Shown: positions 25,556-35,001, counted from the first letter of the stretch. The stretch: DNA of 64,000 nt from a candidate division BRC1 bacterium ADurb.Bin183 (GCA_002070185.1 MWCT01000002.1:124001-188000); one strand, 5' to 3'. Notes: generated by a model not told the origin, from the letters alone. Numbers and translations are program-made.

Positions 25556-26602
25556 TTAGCTTCCGCAATTATTGCAGAGACCGCAATTATTGCAGGGATT
25601 GCACTCGTTATTGCACTGGTTACAACAATCCGTTTCAGTCGGGATCAACAACTCAAGGACATCACATTCGGTAAGCATTTCGCACCAATCCGCAGGATCC
25701 TTGATGAGGTTGGTTGTTCCATAACCGACTTTGGCGTTGCCTTTGAGCGTCCCACAACCGCATTCACCGCAGCCGCTGGCGGCGGTGGCGTTGTAGTTAA
25801 TTGTGAGGTTCTTGCTCTTGAGGTTGAATTTGCCTTTTCTTCCGTTCCAGGCAGATGTAACTTTGGCATCTTCGGTCCAGGTTTCGGCAATAAGAACTGT
25901 TCCGCTGGCTTTTGCGCCTTTACCGCAGATATCGCCACTCCAGCAACCGACGTTATAGGTGACGCCGTGAGGAATATCGGCAATGATAAGGTCGCAAACG
26001 GCGAACTTGTTCTTGTAACCGCAAGGATTGGCGCAGCTGCTCTTGATGTTCATGTTGAATTCCTCAACCACTGAGATAGCATACTGGCTGCAGAAATCCT
26101 GCCCTGCCCAAAGATAGGTGATAACCATGGATGTTTTGACTTCGCCGACTTTTTTCCGGCTGCAGGGATCTGTCAGTTTGGTTTTGAAAGAAAGATAGAT
26201 TGCCTCGTTATTAACGGTCTGGCAATTCACGCAGCTTTTGGTGCCCTTGATTTTGAGTTTGGCTTTGGCGGAAGTGCCTGGGAAAACGTAATCAATGTCG
26301 CCGTCGTTATCGGCGTCAATCTCGGCAGAATTCAGTGTTACGGAAACATTTCCTTTAACATCCTGGACCAGGCAATAATTTGTGATCGTGTTGACATCGG
26401 TCTTACATGTGCCGCAGCCGCTCTGGCAGGTTTGCCCGCAGGGATCGCAGCTTGGACAGTTTTCTGTGCTGCCGGTAACCGTGAAATCACAATCGGAGAT
26501 ATTCACGATATTGACATAACCGACATTAACTTGAGCAAAAACAGTCAGCGCAGCCACGGAGAAGATAGCGATCAAAACTCCGAGTTTGCATTTAGATAAC
26601 AT
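25556..26602 (-). CDS. Secreted cysteine-rich protein of unknown function
   Basis: A 348-residue protein with a Sec signal (LGVLIAIFSVAALTVFAQ) and about 30 cysteines in the mature part. They cluster at both ends: CPSCDPCGQTCQSGCGTC near the N-terminus and CNNECNPCNNCGLCNNC at the C-terminus, with spaced pairs between. The centre is beta-rich and Gly/Lys/Asn-rich. The pattern suggests a heavily disulphide-bonded or metal-binding surface protein. I recognise no named family. ATG 26602 is preferred because GGAGG sits nine bases upstream; the ATG at 26611 would abut the ribosome site. It follows the HEAT-repeat gene after 25 bp and ends before a strong terminator, so the two are probably co-expressed. 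Confidence 0.8.
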   Translation of the reverse strand: MLSKCKLGVLIAIFSVAALTVFAQVNVGYVNIVNISDCDFTVTGSTENCPSCDPCGQTCQSGCGTCKTDVNTITNYCLVQDVKGNVSVTLNSAEIDADNDGDIDYVFPGTSAKAKLKIKGTKSCVNCQTVNNEAIYLSFKTKLTDPCSRKKVGEVKTSMVITYLWAGQDFCSQYAISVVEEFNMNIKSSCANPCGYKNKFAVCDLIIADIPHGVTYNVGCWSGDICGKGAKASGTVLIAETWTEDAKVTSAWNGRKGKFNLKSKNLTINYNATAASGCGECGCGTLKGNAKVGYGTTNLIKDPADWCEMLTECDVLELLIPTETDCCNQCNNECNPCNNCGLCNNCGS

Positions 26603-26627
26603 AATTTCCATCCTCCATTTTTTTTGG

Positions 26628-28007
26628 TTAGTTTTTAATCAACTTATCAGCCAGCGAGCGGATCCGAAGATTACTGTCATTCGTTAACGTTTGCAGAAAT
26701 TCTGTGCCTTGATCACCCCCTATCGTACGTATTAAATTTATAGCTCTAATCCTTATTTCTTCTTCATAACGAATTGAGGAATATTCCTTTGCCATATCGA
26801 GCAGATAGTCATTGTTTTCGGGCGACATTTCCATATCGGATGAGGAGTAATTTTCCACAAGGGCGCTGGCAAGGGCAAGACGTTGGGAGGCGTCTGTGCG
26901 GCGGTCAATTTCCTCGCGCAGCACTGAGCGCGCGCTATCAAGGTTGATACTGGAAAGGGCATCGGAGATATGCTCCACACCCGCGCCATCCGCATTAATA
27001 AGATTCTGCGATAATTCGCCTTCGATTCTTGCCAGACTTTCAGAATTCAGTTTTTCATCGTCCGTCAGGTTTGTGATCATTTCAGAGATGGCGCTGTAAA
27101 TTTCTCTGCGCGTATCTTCAGAAACATTAGCGGTGGTAAGACGCAAAAGGGTGTCAAGCGCTTCTGGGGTTTCCATAGATGTGATGGATTTAAGCATGTC
27201 ATCGTAATATTCCTCTTGAGAAGATTCGCCCATTTTTTCTTCAAGGAAACGCAGTCCGTCTTGACCAAGGAATCTTGCAGCGGAGGCGCGCGCCTCCATC
27301 GAGGCGGATTCATTAGCCATGAGCAGATTCAGGTTTGTCAATATTTCCGGGTCTTTAACTTCTTGAACCGTTTTAAGGAGCGAGGCTATGACGGTATAGT
27401 TATCTTTTTTGAGCATTTCTTTTTTCAGGAATGGGTCTATATCGCCGCCTGCTGCATGATATATGGATTTGCTTGCCATGAATTGAATCGTGGGATGGGG
27501 GTTTTTTGCCATTTCTTCCAAAAGGGCATAGATGGCTTTTTCCCCGCCGATTTCCCCAAGAATTTTAACCAGCTCCAATTTCATTTTGAGCCCGACTTCT
27601 TTATCCGAAAGCATTTTCTGGATTTGAGGAATGGCGCCCTCGCCAAGTTTGGCGATTTGTTTTGCTATTTCACGAATGATTTTCGGATTTTTTCCTTCCA
27701 ATTGCGATTTCAGTTCCTCAATCAATGAATTAAACTCATCCGGCTTTGCCGCTGATGCTGCGGGGGCTTTGGGCGCCGCAGGTGAAACGACGGCTGTCTG
27801 CTGTTGAGCAGGTTGAGAATCGGCGTCAGCCGCTTCCTGGGTTCGACTTTGCTCCTCAGCGGGTTTAATTGTTTCAGTCTTGTTTGCCGGTTTTACCGCC
27901 GTGTTATCTGTTGTATTGCGAACCATGTTGAGCGCAAACAGTCCAATTGCCACGACGACTACAATCAACGGCAGAATAAGACTTATTTTTTTGGAAATAA
28001 AATCCAT
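26628..28007 (-). CDS. Membrane-anchored HEAT-repeat protein
   Basis: A 459-residue protein with an N-terminal hydrophobic anchor (ISLILPLIVVVVAIGLFAL), a low-complexity Ala/Pro/Gln/Glu linker (about 35-95) and an alpha-helical solenoid of HEAT-like repeats to the end. Units such as GEGAIPQIQKMLSDKE, GEIGGEKAIYALLEEMA and IRTIGGDQGTEFLQTL are visible. Such solenoids mediate protein-protein binding; here the domain would face the periplasm. I start at ATG 28007 (MDFISKK), with GAGAGGT upstream. Twelve more in-frame residues from a TTG-type start are less likely. A good promoter lies at 28058-28085. It forms an operon with the Cys-rich secreted protein. Confidence 0.82.
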   Translation of the reverse strand: MDFISKKISLILPLIVVVVAIGLFALNMVRNTTDNTAVKPANKTETIKPAEEQSRTQEAADADSQPAQQQTAVVSPAAPKAPAASAAKPDEFNSLIEELKSQLEGKNPKIIREIAKQIAKLGEGAIPQIQKMLSDKEVGLKMKLELVKILGEIGGEKAIYALLEEMAKNPHPTIQFMASKSIYHAAGGDIDPFLKKEMLKKDNYTVIASLLKTVQEVKDPEILTNLNLLMANESASMEARASAARFLGQDGLRFLEEKMGESSQEEYYDDMLKSITSMETPEALDTLLRLTTANVSEDTRREIYSAISEMITNLTDDEKLNSESLARIEGELSQNLINADGAGVEHISDALSSINLDSARSVLREEIDRRTDASQRLALASALVENYSSSDMEMSPENNDYLLDMAKEYSSIRYEEEIRIRAINLIRTIGGDQGTEFLQTLTNDSNLRIRSLADKLIKN

Positions 28008-28030
28008 TAATAAAATAGACCTCTCGAGCC

Positions 28031-28050
28031 CATTAATCAACACATTAATG
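28031..28050. repeat. 7-bp inverted repeat in the HEAT-gene leader
   Basis: CATTAAT and ATTAATG flank six bases (CAACAC) just downstream of the -10 element and upstream of the ribosome site of the HEAT gene. The position suits a repressor operator or an early mRNA hairpin. No T tract follows. Confidence 0.35.
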
Positions 28051-28057
28051 GCTTACG

Positions 28058-28085
28058 TTTATAAACAGCCCCATTGTCTTGTCAA
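28058..28085 (-). promoter_or_regulatory. Strong sigma70-like promoter for the HEAT/Cys-rich operon
   Basis: On the minus strand a consensus TTGACA (28080-28085) is separated by 16 bp from TATAAA (28058-28063, five of six consensus bases). The upstream sequence is very AT-rich (28086-28140), like an UP element. It points at the start at 28007. Confidence 0.65.
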
Positions 28086-28172
28086 TATTAAAATAAAAAA
28101 TATAAAATATTTTTGGATATTTTTTTTGACGCGATAATAAAGCACAAAAAGAAATAATCTTCATAAATTGCT

Positions 28173-30218
28173 TTAATTTCTGGGCAGCAGAACATCGCCG
28201 ATGTCAACGTTTGCATTCTGCCCCGGATGCGCCGATTTGATATGGACTAACTGGTGTTGAGAATCTTCCACAGTTATGTCATAAACACCCTGCGGGACGT
28301 TGAGCAAAACAAATCGCCCGTCGGGGAAACTTGTCGTTTGGATGTTCTTGCCGTTGCCGGTGAGTATGACTGTTGCGCCGCCGATGGGTAAGCGCGTCTG
28401 GGCGTCAAGGGCGCGTCCGTTGAATGTGTTCGGGTCGGGCGTCATGGCAATATCTCCCAGATTCAAATTGCCGCCCGCCGGCGCTGTGATATTTTGTTGC
28501 TGGAATCGGTAGGCGTAACCCCATGTCTGGAAAAGATGATTGCCGCCTGTGACATTATAAAAAATGAAGTCGCCGTTGAGGAGGCTTGAGGTTTTCCATG
28601 GGGCGTAAACGCCGTCGTTCATCTGCGCAACGGCGTTGTAAACAGGAAGTCCATTGACCGCATCAAGGAGGCGTCCGTTGACCGTGCCGCCAATCGGCTC
28701 AATCTGAATAATACCCATATCTGTCGCGGCGCCGGATGTTTGGGTAAAACCTTTTTGAGCAAAACTATATGCCCACCCCCATGTTTGCAGGTTGCGGCTG
28801 CCAGCCGGAATGTTTACAAGGATGAAGCGTCCGTTGACATTCGTGATGGTTTGTTTGCCGTCGCCGCCGCCATCGTATTGCACCTGCGCGCCCATGATGG
28901 GACGTCCTGTGTTTTTATCAACCACCTGACCGCGCGCCGTGTCGGGGATGATGGTGAAGGCAAGACTGCCGACATCCGTCGGACCCGATGCGTTGACATC
29001 AATATTCTTTTCTTGAAATGTGTAGGCGTAACCCCATGATTGCAATTTGTGCGCGCCCGGCGTTACGAAGATGAGCATGAAGTTGCCTTGTTCATCCGTA
29101 AGCGTGCGCCACTGATTGCCGCCATCAAGTTGCACCGTTGCCGCCGCGAGCGGCTCGTGGGTTTTACTGTCCACGAGTTTGCCGACGACAGTACCAACCA
29201 TCTTAGCAAGATTGATTGTTCCGACGTTGGTGTTTTGCCCATTGAGAACATTTACATTCTGCTGTTTGAATTCATAGGCAAATCCCCAGACTTGCAAAGT
29301 GCGGGAGCCGCTTGGCGCGCCGAAGATTTCAAACTTGCCCTGCGCATTTGTGAAGGCTTGGAATGCGCCGCCGTCTATCTGCACAGTTGCGCCGTTTATC
29401 GGCTTTTGCGTTTGTGCATCTTTGAGAATGCCGGTCACATGAGTATTAGGCAGCGGCGTTGGGGTGGGTGCGGCTGAAAACCACGCGGAAGAGGCAAGCG
29501 CTTCTTTTGTGGATGGATTATATATGATGACAACGGGGCGCAGATTGGCTGCGTTGGAGCTTGGGACGGTTCCGGTAAATGAGCCTGTCAGGTCAACACT
29601 TCCCGCCGATGGCAGCGAAAAATCCGCCGTTCCGAGATGGGCGCGCACAACGCCGTTCAGGACCTTTAATCCATTTTGCGCATTATAGGGGATGTTATCT
29701 TCGATAATCAGGAATAAAGCCTTGGCTGCGCCCTGATAGCCGCTGGTTGTGGAGATTTTTGCCGTGAGTTGCGGATTGTCAGGACCAATAACGCCGGTGA
29801 TGTTGACTGTGAATGGAGCGACGCCGGATGTCCGATTTTGTTCGTTTGTTATTTGGGCGACATATTTATTATATAAATTCGCAATGGCTGATTCGCCTTC
29901 GGAAACGGTGGGACCGCCGGTGACTTTACCAAGACCGTTGAAAAATACGGTCGGCGTTCCGCTTGCGCCATAGAATTTTTGACGCTCAGAACAGATGTTA
30001 TTTTTGAATGAATCATTCACATGATAGGCTAAGATGATAACATCATAAAAGGAATAGTTTGCTTTAACGCGGTCGAGAGCCATTCCTGCGCCATAGCAGT
30101 GACTGCAATTAGTGCTGACGAATTCTTCAATAACAACGGGTCGGTTAGCGGCGATACAGGGTAAAATAAACAGCGAAAATAGCAGGGACGCGACAACTGC
30201 CAACAACAACTTTTTCAT
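28173..30218 (-). CDS. Secreted thioredoxin-like protein with five carboxypeptidase-regulatory-like repeats
   Basis: 681 residues. A Sec signal (1-23) is followed by a thioredoxin/Omp28-like region with CSHC at about 38-41 and the cis-proline stretch GTPTVFFNG. Then comes a beta-sandwich-like spacer and, after a PTPTPLP linker, five tandem repeats of about 80 residues (from about 260 to the end). Each repeat has a carboxypeptidase regulatory-like core (GATVQIDGG, G.F.I, PSGS/PAGS) and the recurrent motif LQ.WG.AY.F.Q, for example LQVWGFAYEF, LQSWGYAYTF, LQTWGWAYSF and FQTWGYAYRF. The last repeat has diverged from the motif. Such repeats are usually cell-surface or glycan-associated. The function is unknown. 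A weak promoter (TTGACA at 30291-30296) lies upstream. Confidence 0.83.
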   Translation of the reverse strand: MKKLLLAVVASLLFSLFILPCIAANRPVVIEEFVSTNCSHCYGAGMALDRVKANYSFYDVIILAYHVNDSFKNNICSERQKFYGASGTPTVFFNGLGKVTGGPTVSEGESAIANLYNKYVAQITNEQNRTSGVAPFTVNITGVIGPDNPQLTAKISTTSGYQGAAKALFLIIEDNIPYNAQNGLKVLNGVVRAHLGTADFSLPSAGSVDLTGSFTGTVPSSNAANLRPVVIIYNPSTKEALASSAWFSAAPTPTPLPNTHVTGILKDAQTQKPINGATVQIDGGAFQAFTNAQGKFEIFGAPSGSRTLQVWGFAYEFKQQNVNVLNGQNTNVGTINLAKMVGTVVGKLVDSKTHEPLAAATVQLDGGNQWRTLTDEQGNFMLIFVTPGAHKLQSWGYAYTFQEKNIDVNASGPTDVGSLAFTIIPDTARGQVVDKNTGRPIMGAQVQYDGGGDGKQTITNVNGRFILVNIPAGSRNLQTWGWAYSFAQKGFTQTSGAATDMGIIQIEPIGGTVNGRLLDAVNGLPVYNAVAQMNDGVYAPWKTSSLLNGDFIFYNVTGGNHLFQTWGYAYRFQQQNITAPAGGNLNLGDIAMTPDPNTFNGRALDAQTRLPIGGATVILTGNGKNIQTTSFPDGRFVLLNVPQGVYDITVEDSQHQLVHIKSAHPGQNANVDIGDVLLPRN

Positions 30219-30375
30219 AGCCGGCTCCTTTTCTTTTTTTTAGATTTTCAAACAAATATGAGCGGGGTTATGTTTATTGTGAAATGACGGTGTCAAGAGC
30301 AACCATTTATAAAATTTTTGTCGGGTTCATTATTCTCCTTGATTCAGAGTTATCAATTGCGCTGTGTATTCTTTC

Positions 30376-31680
30376 ATGAGAATCAATAAATACATTCTTT
30401 CGGCTTTGATGATTTCGATAGCTGCCATCTGCTGCAACTGTTCTCGTCCTGAGAATCTGGCAAAGGGGAAAACAGAAATCGTTTTTTGGACGGGGTGGAC
30501 GGGGCAAGAGATGGATGCGCTTCAAAAGATTATTGACCGCTTTAATGCATCGCAACCGAGCATCCATTGCCGTCTTGTCACAGTCGCGGGCGTTTATCAA
30601 AAGGTGCGCATTGCCTTTGCCGGAGGCGACACGCCCGACCTGATGTCGTGCATCTGGGCGGAGGAACTCGCCAGTTACGCCATCCGCGACGTCCTTGAGC
30701 CGCTCGATTCCTATATCGCCCAATCGGGGCGCAACCTCGCCAAAGAATACATGCCCGGCTTATGGCGCATGTTCCATTTTGACGGCAAGGTTTATGCGTT
30801 GGCGATGACCACGAATGGCTCAGTCTTCTTTTATAACAAAGACATCTTTCAAGAAGTTGGCTGGGGCGCCGACCGCGTCCCCAAAACGCTGGATGAATTC
30901 GAAGAGATTAACGACCGCTGCGTGAAATACAGCAAGGACGGCAACCTTGAGCGTTATGGGACTCTTCCCTACAATGTCATTTTCTGGGGATATGTTTTCG
31001 GCGGGAGCTGGTATGATGAGGCGGCGCGCAAGGTGACGATGAACCGTCCGGAAAATGTGCGGGCGTTGGAATGGATGCAAAAGATTTCGCACAGATATGA
31101 CGTGCGGAAATTGCGCCGGTTTGAAAAATCTTTCGGCGGCTGGATAACCTCCGCCAACTGCCCGTTTTACGTTGGCAAGGCGGCGATATATCATTCAGGC
31201 GAATACATGACGCATCATCTAAAGAAATATGCACCCCAAATAAATTACGGATGGTTTGCCTATCCGAGCCCGCCGGGGGGACGCGCCAACTGCTGCCTTG
31301 TGGGCGGGTCGGTGTTTGCGATTCCTGCGGCGTCAAAGCACAAGGCGGAGGCGTGGGAATTATTGAATTATCTGACGCAGCCGGAGCAGATAAAGGAATT
31401 TTGTCTGGCGCTGCACAACCTGCCGCCGCTGATTGAAGTGGCGAAAGACCCCGCCTTCACAAGCGACCCGGTGTATCGGGATTTGGCGGAGATTATGAGC
31501 GGGGAGAATGTTTTCGGACCGCCGCCGCTGCCTATTTGGGCGCGCTGCATGACGGAGCTCAACCGCGCGGAGGAATATGCGGTTTATGGCGACGGCTCGC
31601 CCCAGCAGCTCCTCGACGATGTTCAGACGCGTATGCAAAAAGAAATAGACCGGCTGTTGGAGCAGAAGAGGGGGAAGTAG
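30376..31680 (+). CDS. Sugar ABC transporter solute-binding lipoprotein (family 1)
   Basis: A 434-residue lipoprotein with a lipobox region AAICCNC near residue 20 and the type-1 solute-binding fold: an early IVFWTGWTGQEMDALQKII, a VPKTLDEFEEINDRC hinge-region motif, GGSVFAIPAASKHKAEAWEL and a C-terminal helical part. These proteins deliver oligosaccharides or sugar derivatives to MalF/MalG-type permeases. Two such permeases are encoded on the minus strand about 11 kb away (42.3-44.1 kb), but the pairing is inference. No ATPase gene is seen. I chose ATG 30376. An in-frame GTG lies at 30364, and neither has a clear ribosome site. Confidence 0.85.
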   Translation: MRINKYILSALMISIAAICCNCSRPENLAKGKTEIVFWTGWTGQEMDALQKIIDRFNASQPSIHCRLVTVAGVYQKVRIAFAGGDTPDLMSCIWAEELASYAIRDVLEPLDSYIAQSGRNLAKEYMPGLWRMFHFDGKVYALAMTTNGSVFFYNKDIFQEVGWGADRVPKTLDEFEEINDRCVKYSKDGNLERYGTLPYNVIFWGYVFGGSWYDEAARKVTMNRPENVRALEWMQKISHRYDVRKLRRFEKSFGGWITSANCPFYVGKAAIYHSGEYMTHHLKKYAPQINYGWFAYPSPPGGRANCCLVGGSVFAIPAASKHKAEAWELLNYLTQPEQIKEFCLALHNLPPLIEVAKDPAFTSDPVYRDLAEIMSGENVFGPPPLPIWARCMTELNRAEEYAVYGDGSPQQLLDDVQTRMQKEIDRLLEQKRGK

Positions 31681-31713
31681 AAGCAGTTAAATTTTAGATT
31701 CGTTTTGTGCCAA

Positions 31714-32659
31714 TCAAACTTTAATTTTGTCGAGACGCGGTTTGATTGCTTTGTGAAAACGAATCAGCCCTTCTATCATCTCATCTTGTATTTGGGGCCA
31801 TATTTCTTTATTTAACAATCCGCCTTGTGTACATTTTTTATATATTCTAGACGATCTCTTGTCATCAAGACGCTCCCAATAAAGTTGCTCGCCAAGTTCG
31901 TTCTCAATTGAATTTTTCTGTTTATATAACTCATCAAATATCTCTTTATTTTTTTCGCCAGTGTCATGGTCATAATAAATATATAATTCAATCCTAGCCC
32001 GATCCATGAGAATATAATAATTAAATGAAACACCTGTTTTTCCCGCCCCCATTGAGATCCAACTAGATGTGCCAGGTGAAATATTTGAAAACAATTTTGT
32101 TTTTCCCTTACTTCTCTCTAAAAGAGATTGCCAAAATTCGAGACGTAAATAATGACGAGCCGCCAACTCTTTTTTTGTCTTGCCAGTTTCCTTTGACTGA
32201 GTATCCGGCGCCGCTAGTAAACAAAGGCGCGTAAGGCGAGTCGCCTATCTTTGTCGCCTCCACTTTAACAAGATAGAAAGAAATGTTTTCGCCGGTAGAT
32301 TCATTCAACCAATCAATGACTTTCTGATGTTCAGGGCGCGGGGCTGAGGTTATCCAAATTGCCATGCTTGCCTCGAGGTTAACTAAATAGGTCAATAGTT
32401 TCCCCAGATGATCATGATCTGTTCGTTCAAGTTGGTTCTCAATAATAACATAATGACCATCATTATCCTCACAAAGGAGGTCGACATTAAATTCCCCAAC
32501 TTCTTTTTCCCGTTGAACGACAGAAAGTTCGACATTAAGACGTTCTGCAAGGTCTTCAATATGTTCTTCCATCCATACAGTGAAGTGCTTTGCTTCTTTG
32601 GGAAAAACTTGGCGTATTGGAACTATTTCCAAACGACCGATATTTTTTTGCTTTTCCAT
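31714..32659 (-). pseudogene. DUF4268-domain protein interrupted by a frameshift
   Basis: Two overlapping frames on the minus strand together make one protein of about 310 residues. The first (from 32659, MEKQKNIGRLEIVPIRQVFP) has an endonuclease-like core: FNVDLLCEDNDGHYVIIENQLERTDHDHLGK, with the D...ExQ pattern of a PD-(D/E)xK-like fold. The second frame continues KETGKTKKELAARHYLRLEF and carries the DUF4268 end (SPGTSSWISMGAG to AIKPRLDKI). The frames meet near 32195-32230 and differ by one extra base (or two missing). A T7 run at 32170-32176 is close by. It may be a real pseudogene, a programmed shift or a sequencing error. It lies 29 bp after the DUF2075 gene in an AT-rich island. Confidence 0.75.
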
Positions 32660-32688
32660 TTATTTCCTCCTTGAGGTTTAATAATAAT

Positions 32689-34689
32689 CTATTTTATGAT
32701 TGGAATTCCAAGTTCAGATAGATAAAAATAAGTTGAATCATAATATTTTGCTGCCCTCGTTTGATCGTTAATATCACCTTGGGGTACAAAAATTACCATT
32801 CCCTGCCGAGCGCGAGTGAGCAAGACTCGATAAGCATTTCGCAGATAACGACGATTATCTGTGTTTAATATATTAATCCAACGGTCACCTCGAAAATCAT
32901 GAAAATCCCAATCCGAACCATTAAAACGTAAATCCCCATCCCACGTTACCAATACCCAGTCTAATTCCAACCCCTGAACTTGAAATTCAGTAGCAGCATC
33001 TTCAAGATAGTAACTTGATCGAGTATCACCCTTATCATTTAAAAACCAATGAACAGGATCGATATCCACGCGAACATCAATAGCGTGAGGTTTAAGTCGC
33101 TGAGCTTTCGATGAAGCAACTAAACCATACCTTTCAGAGCCTCTTGCATGTGAATGTATCCACTGTTTAGCCTGGTCTAAATTCCGAGTAAGAGCAATGG
33201 GGTAACGCTCTGCAATTTTCGCATATGTCTCTCGCGCACTTTTCATTTCACAATCAAGCAAAGCCTTAACGAAAGTAGAAACATGCTCGGCTCGAAATGA
33301 TCTCATAGAAACAGCGAGATGAAGGCAATCGTCAAAACATGAATTTTGCCGTTTCCCCACAACTTCCAAAGCCTTGCCAGCAGCATATTCGCTATCAACA
33401 AGGCGAGACGAAATATATATATTCCAGTGCGGAAATTTGTTGTTTATAGCTTCAAGCCAAGCGTCAATCCCTGCTTCGCCTGTATTGATTTCCTGTCCAC
33501 CGCCAACAAGACAAATGATAACCGCCCATTCTGAATGACGATCCATACAAGAAATAAGAAACTCCGGTTCTGAAACCTTAAAGCCAGGGCGTTTCTTTTT
33601 GCGATGCATGAAATTAGCGGTTTGCCGTAAGTTCCATGCTCTTTGTGCCTCGTCGAAGATGACAACATGTTCATCCGGTGGGGTAGAATTTATCAATGCG
33701 TCATCACGAAAATGATGGATATTCTGAATGAATGATTTGACGCTTTCCTTAACTTTACCCTTTCTCACTCTCATTCCTTGCTTCTTTTTACGTTCATATT
33801 CATCGCGGGCAAGGGCTTCTCTAAGAACGGCAACAAGGGGACCATTACCCGAAAGAAAGACAGCATGAGTTGATAAATCTAAATCTCGTCTGTGTGTCGC
33901 AATATTCAGCCCCAATAATGTTTTCCCCGCTCCTGGGACCCCGGTGACAAAACATATGATTTTCAATTTTCGTGATCGTGCATCTTCTATCAATTCTTCG
34001 ACCCGCTGCGAAGTGATTCGCAAATTCTGTGCTCCAGCATCATATCGGGCAATGGCTTCAACTGAATGCTGGGCATAAAGGGCTCGAGCTGCTTCAACAA
34101 TTGTTGGAGTCGGATGATACGGAGCACATGTCCACTGTTGTCCATCAATTTTCCCAGTGGGAAACCTATTAATAACTTTTTCTATAACCTGACGAAAACC
34201 AGCAGGGTGTAGTAAAATCGGACGATATACTTTGTCAGCGTCTTCTTGAAGCGTGAACGGAACTGATGTCATTGCTGCTGTTGCTATTAATATCGGGATA
34301 ATTGGAACGGTATGACTTGCTTCATGGAAATTTTTCAAATCCAAAGCATAATCCCAAACTTGCTCTATGGCTGCTCGAGTAAATGAGATTTCTCCAACTT
34401 TGAACTCTATAACAATAATGACAGAGTTTATAATTAGCACTGCATCAATTCTTCGACCCATGCGCGGGATATTAAATTCCAAAAATAATGAACCATTAAG
34501 ACCGCTCAAATTCTCCTTAAAAAATGTTATTTCTTCCAACCAAGCATTTGTTTGTGTGGAAAGCAGTGTAAAGTCACAGTTTTTTGTTAACTGACCAATG
34601 ATACTATTAGAATCAGATTGTAAGAATTCTTTTATATCTGCGCTATACCAAGATCGCGATGTAGTTTTTATATCTGACATAACATTCAT
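32689..34689 (-). CDS. DUF2075 helicase-like ATPase with N-terminal nuclease-like domain
   Basis: A 666-residue soluble protein. Residues about 70-115 resemble a PD-(D/E)xK nuclease core (RRIDAVLIINSVIIVIEFKVG: Asp82, Glu95, Lys97, then a Gln/Trp helix AIEQVWDYALDL). A superfamily-1-like ATPase follows, with Walker A GVPGAGKT (about 250-257), Walker B VVIFDEAQRAW and a late motif AYRVLLTRARQGMVIFVP. This is the DUF2075 type, related to the Schlafen-type helicases and common in defence neighbourhoods. It is followed by the frameshifted DUF4268 gene, and both are markedly AT-rich compared with flanking genes, suggesting joint acquisition. A defence role is inference. The start could be ATG 34689 or 34680. 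Confidence 0.8.
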   Translation of the reverse strand: MNVMSDIKTTSRSWYSADIKEFLQSDSNSIIGQLTKNCDFTLLSTQTNAWLEEITFFKENLSGLNGSLFLEFNIPRMGRRIDAVLIINSVIIVIEFKVGEISFTRAAIEQVWDYALDLKNFHEASHTVPIIPILIATAAMTSVPFTLQEDADKVYRPILLHPAGFRQVIEKVINRFPTGKIDGQQWTCAPYHPTPTIVEAARALYAQHSVEAIARYDAGAQNLRITSQRVEELIEDARSRKLKIICFVTGVPGAGKTLLGLNIATHRRDLDLSTHAVFLSGNGPLVAVLREALARDEYERKKKQGMRVRKGKVKESVKSFIQNIHHFRDDALINSTPPDEHVVIFDEAQRAWNLRQTANFMHRKKKRPGFKVSEPEFLISCMDRHSEWAVIICLVGGGQEINTGEAGIDAWLEAINNKFPHWNIYISSRLVDSEYAAGKALEVVGKRQNSCFDDCLHLAVSMRSFRAEHVSTFVKALLDCEMKSARETYAKIAERYPIALTRNLDQAKQWIHSHARGSERYGLVASSKAQRLKPHAIDVRVDIDPVHWFLNDKGDTRSSYYLEDAATEFQVQGLELDWVLVTWDGDLRFNGSDWDFHDFRGDRWINILNTDNRRYLRNAYRVLLTRARQGMVIFVPQGDINDQTRAAKYYDSTYFYLSELGIPIIK

Positions 34690-35001
34690 TCAAATGATAA
34701 TACTATCCGATATATTCAATAATCGTTTTGGAAAGAGTCACAAATATGTGAAAACCAATTACTGAAAATTTGTGCAATAATTCAACCTCGCTCGTCAAGC
34801 GATTAAAACTGGCGGGGATGGGTGGAAAGCCATGCCTAATCGAGCAATTTGGAACATTCAGGCAGATGATTGATACAATATTTGGGAAGAAGTACAGCCG
34901 GTAGCGCGGTCATCTATTTTCTTGACGGGAAATGTTCATTTCAAGTTTATCTCTGCCTTATTATCAAAAAGCGTAAATATTAATTTGGAGAGTTTTTTTT
35001 C
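34690..35001. other. 312-bp intergenic stretch
   Basis: Divergent spacer between the DUF2075 gene and the flavoprotein gene. I see no gene. One frame at about 34790-34870 stays open for some 25 codons but matches nothing I recognise. A weak promoter for the flavoprotein may be TTGACG (34922-34927) with TTTATC (34946-34951), followed by GGAGAG before the ATG. Confidence 0.4.
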
